10,221 nt of DNA from Calditrichota bacterium. Its GTDB lineage: Bacteria > Calditrichota > Calditrichia > RBG-13-44-9 > J075. Within the stretch, counting starts at the first letter, position 1. Every line of letters begins with the position of its first letter. The notes beneath the pieces were generated by a model. That model saw nothing but the letters and a program-made list of their open reading frames with translations, had not been told where the DNA came from and searched no databases. The translations under genes were made by a program, and so were the position numbers. Shown piece by piece: positions 1-5,132 of the stretch. The stretch spans positions 1-10,221 of the forward strand of contig JAJRYW010000179.1 in assembly GCA_024275555.1 (NCBI GenBank), in the 5' to 3' direction.

Positions 1-14
1 AAGAATGTAGAGAT

Positions 15-85
15 TTTGGATTGCATCGACTGCCTGCCCCGTTGGGGTGTCGATGCATGCATTGACACAGTCAATGCAATCCAAA
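15..85. repeat. Four-arm inverted repeat able to form a three-way junction
   Basis: Four 8-bp arms of the form GCATYGAC or its complement alternate here: GCATCGAC (23-30), GTCGATGC (49-56), GCATTGAC (59-66) and GTCAATGC (70-77). TTTGGATT (15-22) is exactly complementary to AATCCAAA (78-85) and would close the structure. Hairpin 1 is 23-30 with 49-56 and has an inner CCCC/GGGG pairing in its loop. Hairpin 2 is 59-66 with 70-77 and has a 3-nt ACA loop. An alternative fold pairs 15-30 with 70-85 (one mismatch) and 49-56 with 59-66 (one mismatch). All pairings are read directly from the sequence. The function is unknown: it could be the end of a mobile element, a recombination site, or an RNA structure from a gene beyond the left edge. 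Confidence 0.75.
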
Positions 86-283
86 TGCTCCCATCATGGC
101 AGCGACTTCTAGCCGAATATAAAAATTTTGCCATTTTTTTCTTTCGATTCTTTGCTGTGTTCAGTGGGCTGAATAGTTACTGAAATTGTTTAAATATGAT
201 GAGCAAGTTTCCCACAGCGGGACAATTAAAGTGGGCGTATTTGTGTAGCCGGACAGTTATCAAGTTAAATTTCCCCACCCCGG

Positions 284-304
284 CCCTCCCGAAATCGGGG
301 AGGG
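284..304. repeat. GC-rich imperfect hairpin
   Basis: CCCTCCC (284-290) pairs with GGGAGGG (298-304). GA/TC can extend the stem inward, leaving one bulged G at 297. It lies just upstream of a second, related hairpin and shares its CCCTCCC arm. There is no T-tract immediately after either side, so it is not a convincing intrinsic terminator. It is more likely part of a dispersed intergenic palindromic repeat, although it could stop transcription arriving from the minus-strand lipoprotein gene. Confidence 0.6.
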
Positions 305-313
305 AGGCCAATT

Positions 314-337
314 TCCCTCCCGGCCAGCCGGGAGGGA
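314..337. repeat. GC-rich perfect hairpin
   Basis: An 11-bp perfect stem is formed by TCCCTCCCGGC (314-324) and GCCGGGAGGGA (327-337), with a CA loop. It sits 10 bp after a similar weaker hairpin, and both are preceded by AATTTCCC-type sequence (269-275 and 310-317), suggesting two related units. This is probably a small dispersed palindrome. It lies about 100 bp past the stop of the minus-strand lipoprotein gene and might act as its transcript end, but no U-tract supports that. Confidence 0.65.
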
Positions 338-440
338 TTAAGGGGGGACATTACTATGGCATGAAGGCAACTACAGAACTGCATTTCATCTTTTCGGAAA
401 CTAATTCACGTCTCAATAAAACAGGAAAAAGTAGCGAGAC

Positions 441-1397
441 TCAGGGGTCGCTGCGTTCCCATTTGACGGTGGTGTAAATCCGCTCCATAAAATTTTCGCC
501 GGTGGAAAGATAGGCGTCGGAGGGCGCAGTTCTGTTCAGCACCACCTTTTCTTTTAAGGCCCTGGCCTGTTCGCGGGGCAACAATCCGATGGTGACCACA
601 TATTTTTCATTCATAGTAAGATATACTTCCGCTTTGTAACCCATGCGGTGGTATTTATCGGCCTGCTGAACAGCGATTCCTTCATCGGCGGTAGTGAGTA
701 CGACAATAAAAAGTTCTTTTGCTGTTGGCCGGATCGTTTTTTTCGAAGTCCCCGATGCCCCTTCCGGAAAACGGCGGGTAAGAAATTCGCTTCCGGTGGT
801 GAGGTAGCTATCATCTTCCACAATCCCTTTACGGATCGCAAACCCCTTCAGGTTCTCGGCTTCCTTTTTCGGCAAGCGATCCAGGGTAACTGCATATTTC
901 TTGTTTTTGGTCAGATATACTTCGCTCCGGTATCCCAAATCCTCCAATTGCCGGGCCAGGTTCTTCGCGTCGGCTTCCGTTTTGGAAGTAGCCGCCACAA
1001 TGTAGTATAACGCCTGGTCCGTTTCCGGATAAATTTTTTTCAGGAATCCTTTTCCGCCGGTCAGGTAGGCGTCCGGCCCGGCCAGACCTTGCGCGATCAC
1101 CTTGGCTTTCAGCTCCCGGGCTTTTGCCGGCGGGTAATGCCCCAGGGTAACGGCATAATACTGGGTGGAAGTCCGGTATACTTCGGCAGAATAGCCGGCG
1201 GCGCGGAAACGCTTTGCCGCCTCAACGGCCAACTCGCGTTTGGTGGAAGAAGCCGCCACCACATGCAGGTCGGTGCTTTGCTGCGCAGATTCTTCAACCG
1301 GCGGCGCAACATAACAGCCCTGGAGTATCGCCAGGGACAGCAACAGAATGCTGACGATGCCGGCGAACCGGGAAAATAAAGCGGATTGGGAACACAA
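441..1397 (-). CDS. Lipoprotein with three SPOR-like repeats
   Basis: This is a predicted 318-aa lipoprotein. A short N-terminus with Arg10 is followed by a hydrophobic stretch (about residues 12-25) and a lipobox-like L25-Q26-G27-C28. Cys28 would be the lipidated residue; Gln at -2 is somewhat unusual. The mature protein is three copies of an approximately 85-residue unit at about 43-125, 129-212 and 227-311. Each unit has an opening beta-strand, a helix ending in a GY(S/R/K)xEVY turn (Gly68, Gly155, Gly253), a (Y/A)VT(L/I) strand, a second helix, and a closing (A/S)YL(T/S)xG(x)xF segment. The pattern resembles SPOR-type peptidoglycan-binding repeats, but I assign the family by shape, not by a diagnostic motif. 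An envelope role, possibly septal or denuded-glycan binding, is inferred. The start is TTG at 1397, chosen because AGGGGAGG lies 5 nt upstream and the signal sequence begins immediately. It is transcribed divergently from the phospholipid operon. Confidence 0.85.
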   Translation of the reverse strand: MCSQSALFSRFAGIVSILLLSLAILQGCYVAPPVEESAQQSTDLHVVAASSTKRELAVEAAKRFRAAGYSAEVYRTSTQYYAVTLGHYPPAKARELKAKVIAQGLAGPDAYLTGGKGFLKKIYPETDQALYYIVAATSKTEADAKNLARQLEDLGYRSEVYLTKNKKYAVTLDRLPKKEAENLKGFAIRKGIVEDDSYLTTGSEFLTRRFPEGASGTSKKTIRPTAKELFIVVLTTADEGIAVQQADKYHRMGYKAEVYLTMNEKYVVTIGLLPREQARALKEKVVLNRTAPSDAYLSTGENFMERIYTTVKWERSDP

Positions 1398-1402
1398 AAC
1401 AG

Positions 1403-1410
1403 CCTCCCCT
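1403..1410 (-). promoter_or_regulatory. Ribosome binding site supporting a TTG start
   Basis: On the minus strand AGGGGAGG precedes the TTG codon by 5 nt. No in-frame ATG occurs between this site and the signal peptide, so the site decides the non-ATG start of the lipoprotein gene. Confidence 0.75.
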
Positions 1411-1452
1411 GTTCTCAGGTTTTAAAATCCGGTATCTAAAATGAGCCGTTAA

Positions 1453-1479
1453 TTTATACAACTTGAAGCTTTGGCGCAA
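1453..1479 (-). promoter_or_regulatory. Weak candidate promoter for the lipoprotein gene
   Basis: On the minus strand TTGCGC (1474-1479) and TATAAA (1453-1458) resemble -35 and -10 elements, but the spacer is only 15 nt. The -10 lies about 55 nt upstream of the TTG start. The region is AT-rich, so chance matches are likely. Confidence 0.22.
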
Positions 1480-1505
1480 CTTAACATAATCCCCCGGCAA
1501 GGTAA

Positions 1506-1521
1506 AATGATTAATATCATT
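1506..1521. promoter_or_regulatory. AT-rich dyad in the divergent intergenic region
   Basis: AATGAT (1506-1511) and ATCATT (1516-1521) form a perfect 6-4-6 dyad, between the divergently transcribed lipoprotein and phospholipid genes. The 19 bases from 1506 match 13 of 19 positions of the classic Fur box GATAATGATAATCATTATC. The dyad centre falls between two bases, whereas a Fur box is odd-length, so this is only a candidate operator. The rest of the 1398-1626 gap is AT-rich and holds no gene. I could not pick a convincing sigma-70 promoter for the plus-strand operon. Confidence 0.3.
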
Positions 1522-1626
1522 ATTCCCGATATCTAAATTTGTTTTATAACGATCTTTTTGTAAGTTAGCAGTCGATTTACTTGTTTCCGATGGAATAGTC
1601 TATTCACCGCTAACCGGATAGAGATT

Positions 1627-2271
1627 ATGGTGATACGGTACCGCGATTTCTTCCTGCCTTCAAACCTGCTGAGCCTGTCCCGCATTGTACTGACCATCCC
1701 CATTGTTTATTTGATCAAGACGGACCTTCCGGAATATCAGGCGCTTTTATTTATCATCACCTTTTTAGCCGTCGCCACGGATTTTCTCGACGGCTATCTC
1801 AGCCGCAAACTCAACCAGGTTACCGACCTGGGGATTATCCTGGACCCCATTGCCGATAAAATCGGGATGGCCGCCATTGTTCTGGCCCTGATCCTCTTTC
1901 GGGATTTTCCCATTCCCCTGGTTATTCTGCTGCTTTACCGCGATGTGATGATTCTTGTTCTGGGGTCGCTCGTGCTCAAAAAAACCAACAAACCGGTGAT
2001 GGCCAGTTTTTTGGGCAAACTGAACACCAACATAGTGACGGTAGCGTGTATTCTCAGTATGTTTCACATCGAGAACGCTTTCTTTGTTTTTAGTCTTTGG
2101 GCCAGTTATGCAAGCATCCTGGCGTCCGGTTTTTCCTATTACCTGATCGGCGAACGGATGCTTTTCCCCCCGGGGAGCGCCCGGCAAATCTTCCGGTTGA
2201 TCCTGCTGGCCCTGACCGCCCTGGTGGTATACCTGATCATCCACTTTCAACTTGCCTGGATTCCGGTATGA
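1627..2271 (+). CDS. CDP-alcohol phosphatidyltransferase (PgsA-like)
   Basis: This is a 214-aa integral membrane enzyme of the CDP-alcohol phosphatidyltransferase family. Members transfer a phosphatidyl group from CDP-diacylglycerol to an alcohol such as glycerol-3-phosphate, with release of CMP. The family signature is complete: D52-x2-D55-G56-x2-S59-R60-x8-G69-x3-D73-x3-D77, with Ser59 in place of the usual Ala before Arg60. The four Asp residues coordinate the divalent metals. The opening NLLSLSRI segment (about residues 13-20) is typical of PgsA-type proteins. Several hydrophobic helices follow, including about 18-34, 35-50, 80-110 and the C-terminal 188-210. The acceptor alcohol cannot be read from the sequence; glycerol-3-phosphate is the default guess. 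It is first in a three-gene operon and overlaps the next gene by ATGA. The Shine-Dalgarno before the ATG at 1627 is weak. Confidence 0.88.
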   Translation: MVIRYRDFFLPSNLLSLSRIVLTIPIVYLIKTDLPEYQALLFIITFLAVATDFLDGYLSRKLNQVTDLGIILDPIADKIGMAAIVLALILFRDFPIPLVILLLYRDVMILVLGSLVLKKTNKPVMASFLGKLNTNIVTVACILSMFHIENAFFVFSLWASYASILASGFSYYLIGERMLFPPGSARQIFRLILLALTALVVYLIIHFQLAWIPV

Positions 2272-3041
2272 GCGCACCAGTTTCTCCCCTGATGATCGCT
2301 CACCGGGGCGAGCGTATTCTCTCGCCGGAGAACACCATCCGGGCCTGCCGCCTGGCCCTGGAGCAAGGCGCCACGGCCCTGGAAGTGGATGTGCGGGTCT
2401 GCCGCACCGGGGAAATTGTGGTCTTGCACGACGCTTTCCTGAAAAAACTCTTTGGAAAATGGAAAGCGACGGCGCTGGCCAGCCTGGAGGAATTGCGCTC
2501 CTTAAGCTTTAATCAGCTCAGCTACCGTTATAGCGGCCAGGTGTGCACCCTGGATGAGTTGCTGGAGGAATTCAAAGGAGTGGCGCCCATCAACCTGGAC
2601 GCCAAGACTTTCAGCCCCTTCAACACCATGTTTGCCCGGGCGCTGGTGCAAACTGTACAGCGCTTCAATATGCAGGATCAAATCTGGATATCTTCTTTTA
2701 ACCCGGTGCTGTTGCGGCAGATCAAGCAACTCAAATCCACCATCCGCACCGGCTACCTGTTTCAGGACCCTCAACATCTGCATAAATTTCTGGACATTTT
2801 TTTGTCCAGCGACGCCTGGCATCCCCACTATCGCATCGTCAGCGATCGCTTCATCGCCCGGGCCCGCCAGCTAAAAAAGGAGCTCTACGTCTGGACCGTC
2901 AATGATGAATCCGTGTTGCAGCGCATGATCGGCTACGGCTTCAACGGGATTATTACCGATATCTTTTTCCGGCGCGCCGCCCGGGAAGAGGTTCCTCCTC
3001 TAAACAAAAAACGGCGGCCTCTACCAACCCGAAAACTTTAA
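2268..3041 (+). CDS. Glycerophosphodiester phosphodiesterase
   Basis: This is a 257-aa GDPD-family enzyme that hydrolyses glycerophosphodiesters (deacylated phospholipid headgroups) to glycerol-3-phosphate and an alcohol. Family landmarks are in order: H12-R13-G14, P20-E21-N22, the E39-x-D41 metal ligands, H54-D55 (second catalytic His), INLDAK at 108-113, and W209-T-V-N-D213 near the C-terminus. The LDAK segment aligns with the family's usual (N)xExK, so the third metal ligand is Asp111 instead of Glu, a conservative change. No signal peptide is visible, so it is predicted cytoplasmic. The start is ATG 2268, giving the HRG motif at its usual N-terminal place and a 4-bp ATGA overlap with the upstream gene. 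The frame stays open upstream to 2097, but that part lies inside the upstream gene and is not family-like. No good ribosome site precedes 2268, which suggests translational coupling. Confidence 0.92.
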   Translation: MSAPVSPLMIAHRGERILSPENTIRACRLALEQGATALEVDVRVCRTGEIVVLHDAFLKKLFGKWKATALASLEELRSLSFNQLSYRYSGQVCTLDELLEEFKGVAPINLDAKTFSPFNTMFARALVQTVQRFNMQDQIWISSFNPVLLRQIKQLKSTIRTGYLFQDPQHLHKFLDIFLSSDAWHPHYRIVSDRFIARARQLKKELYVWTVNDESVLQRMIGYGFNGIITDIFFRRAAREEVPPLNKKRRPLPTRKL

Positions 3042-3051
3042 CAGGATATCC

Positions 3052-4782
3052 ATGTCAAAACTCTCTCTGCCCAAACGCTTTAGCTTCTACCTGGTTACCC
3101 AGAGCCTGGGCGCATTTAACGATAATCTCTTTAAAATGCTGCTGCAACTCTATGTATTGCAGGCCCTTTCCGAGCAGAGCGCCCGGGGGGTTATTTCCGA
3201 CGCAGCCTTTGTATTTACCATCCCCTTTGTGCTCTTCGGCCCCTGGGCGGGGTATCTGGCCGACCGCTATTCCAAATCCGGGATGATGCGGGCGGTTAAG
3301 TTTGCCGAAATCGGGGTGATGGGGCTGGGGCTGCTCTCTTTTTACCTGGGCAATGTGCCGCTCATGTTGGCCATCCTGTTTCTGATGGCCGGTCAAAGCA
3401 CTTTTTTCAGCCCGGCCAAGTACGGATATATTCCCGAGGTTTGCCAACCGGGGGCGGTTACCCGGGCCAACAGTTGGGTGGAGATGACTACCTTTGTGGC
3501 GATTATCATCGGCACGGCTGTGGCCGGGCCCTTGCTGGACGCGCATGGCAACGACGTGGTTGCCGCAGCCGGATACTGCCTGGGGATTGCCGCGTTAGGC
3601 TCGCTCTTTTCCCTGGGGATTCCCTCCGTTCCGGCAACCGGAACCCGGGAGAAGTTCCCTCTTAACCCGCTCACGGGCATCTGGGCCGATCTGAAGTTTC
3701 TCACCCACCAGCGGGGACTCTTTCTGGCAGCCCTGGCAAACAGCTACTTTTGGTTGATCGGCCTGATCTTCCAGACCAACATCCTGATTTACGGGAAGCT
3801 AATGCTGCAAGATCATCCCAACATCGACACCCTGCTCTCGGTGCTTCCCGGCTTTATCGGGATTGGCATTGCGGTGGGTTCCCTGATGGCGGCGCGGCTT
3901 TCCGGCGGCAAAGTGGAGATCGGGCTGGTGCTTTTGGGCGGCGCCGGCTTGGCCTTCTGCGGGATGGCGCTTTACTGGACCCACCAATCCTATTGGCTGT
4001 CTTCATTCACGCTGTTTTTAGCCGGCGGTTTCGGAGGGATTTTCATCGTGCCGCTTTACGCCTATCTCCAATACTACGCCCAGCCGGATGAAAAAGGGCG
4101 GGTGATGGCCGCGGCCGGAATCTGGAACGGCATTTTCCTGGTCCTGGGAGCGCTGATCTACCGGCTGCTGTCAGTCGAGTTCGGCCTGCACCCGCGCCTG
4201 ATCTATCTCTTCATGGGGCTGATCACCCTGGCCTTGCTGGGATTGCTGGCCCGTCTGCAGCCGGAATACCGGCAACGGCTGCTCTGGTGGCTGGCCGGGC
4301 AATTCCGCTACCGCTATTCGGTAGCAGGACGGGAGCATCTTCCCGCCCACGGCCGGGCCTTTTTGCTCCTTCCGGGCGGGGACCCCGGGCTACTCATCCG
4401 GATTTGCTCGGCCATCCAACAGCCGGTTCAATTCCTGCGGGTCGCCTCCCCGTCTTCCGGAACCGTTCCCCGGGAAGCCGGGAGGAAGTTTGTCCGGATT
4501 CCGGTTATCTCCGCAGCGCCCGGGACGCTTGCCTCCCCGGATCAGCGGCGCTTTCTCCCCGGCGAGGAACGCTTCACCGCCCTGCTGATCCCCGGCCGGC
4601 AAGACGCCGACGCATACACCGCCATCTGCGCTTACCTGAACCGGAACCCGGGGATACCGGTTGTTCCGGTGGATAGCCATAGCAGCCGGCGACGAGTACA
4701 GGTAACCTTTCGCCCGCCTCTTTCCCGCCCTATTACCCCGGAGCAGCTGAACCCGCCGCCGCAGGGTAAACACCGGAACTGA
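3052..4782 (+). CDS. LplT-like MFS transporter fused to a degenerate PlsC-like domain
   Basis: This is a 576-aa protein. Residues 1 to about 400 form a major facilitator module of the lysophospholipid transporter (LplT) type. G20-A-F-N-D-N-L-F-K28 is characteristic of this subfamily, and the loop 2-3 motif is G67-x3-D71-R72. About twelve hydrophobic segments follow. Residues about 415-570 resemble a PlsC/LPLAT acyltransferase in layout: RYRYSVAGREHLPAHGRAFLLL, then FVRIPVIS, and IPVVPV with TFRPPLSRPITPEQL at the end. The catalytic HxxxxD is gone, replaced by PGGDPG at 441-446, and the FPEG motif is replaced by IPGR at 513-516. In many bacteria this transporter is fused to an active acyltransferase and an acyl-ACP/AMP ligase; no ligase domain is present here. 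The likely role is inner-membrane lysolipid flipping, with the tail structural or regulatory. It starts 10 bp after the phosphodiesterase stop, with AGGA 5 nt before ATG. The reading frame is uninterrupted. Confidence 0.85.
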   Translation: MSKLSLPKRFSFYLVTQSLGAFNDNLFKMLLQLYVLQALSEQSARGVISDAAFVFTIPFVLFGPWAGYLADRYSKSGMMRAVKFAEIGVMGLGLLSFYLGNVPLMLAILFLMAGQSTFFSPAKYGYIPEVCQPGAVTRANSWVEMTTFVAIIIGTAVAGPLLDAHGNDVVAAAGYCLGIAALGSLFSLGIPSVPATGTREKFPLNPLTGIWADLKFLTHQRGLFLAALANSYFWLIGLIFQTNILIYGKLMLQDHPNIDTLLSVLPGFIGIGIAVGSLMAARLSGGKVEIGLVLLGGAGLAFCGMALYWTHQSYWLSSFTLFLAGGFGGIFIVPLYAYLQYYAQPDEKGRVMAAAGIWNGIFLVLGALIYRLLSVEFGLHPRLIYLFMGLITLALLGLLARLQPEYRQRLLWWLAGQFRYRYSVAGREHLPAHGRAFLLLPGGDPGLLIRICSAIQQPVQFLRVASPSSGTVPREAGRKFVRIPVISAAPGTLASPDQRRFLPGEERFTALLIPGRQDADAYTAICAYLNRNPGIPVVPVDSHSSRRRVQVTFRPPLSRPITPEQLNPPPQGKHRN

Positions 4783-5132
4783 AGGCATCCCCCGGGTGAA
4801 GATCTGGGGAATACGCCCTTGCCGCAACAGAGCGCAAAATGATGCAATTTAGTAATGTCACAGCTTCCGGCGTCGAATATAGGCAGCGATAACGACAGGA
4901 AGTGTCGACGTTTAACACAGGATGTTGGGATGGGAAAAAGGATTTTTAGTTGGCCGGCGGATGGCCCGAATTATCATTTATATTTCTTACCGTTTATTTC
5001 TCCGGCAGCCTCTCCCCGGCCACAGCGACGCCGCTCCCCGGGGCCGTCAGCCGACCTGCCGATAAAAACAGTTTCTCCCGAAACACTCTTCCCCCGCAAA
5101 GGACATCTTAACGCTTCACCAAAGGAGTTGTT
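4783..5132. other. Intergenic leader between phospholipid operon and chemoreceptor genes
   Basis: This 350-bp gap separates the two plus-strand gene groups. An open frame across 4855-5136 is proline- and arginine-rich, has no family resemblance and lacks a ribosome site, so I do not call it a gene. No convincing intrinsic terminator follows the MFS gene: a CCCC/GGGG pairing near 4790-4810 has a long loop and no T-tract. The end contains a FliA-like -10 octamer (5058-5065), and AAAGGAG at 5121-5127 serves the next gene. Confidence 0.6.
5058..5065 (+). promoter_or_regulatory. FliA (sigma-28)-like -10 element
   Basis: GCCGATAA matches the enterobacterial sigma-28 -10 consensus exactly and lies 68 nt upstream of the chemoreceptor ATG, the kind of gene this sigma factor usually controls. 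There is no TAAA-like -35 about 11 nt further upstream, where the sequence is GC-rich, so the call is tentative. Confidence 0.28.

Noticed and set aside
196..477. 93-codon plus-strand open frame
   Set aside because: It crosses the GC-rich hairpins and runs into the 3' end of the lipoprotein gene on the other strand. No ribosome site or family resemblance; composition looks like translated repeat DNA.
2097..2267. N-terminal extension of the phosphodiesterase frame
   Set aside because: It lies inside the upstream gene in another frame, is Pro/Arg-rich and unlike the family. ATG 2268 places HRG correctly and gives the ATGA overlap.
4783..4815. Possible intrinsic terminator after the MFS gene
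   Set aside because: The CCCC/GGGG pairing has a long loop and no following T-tract.
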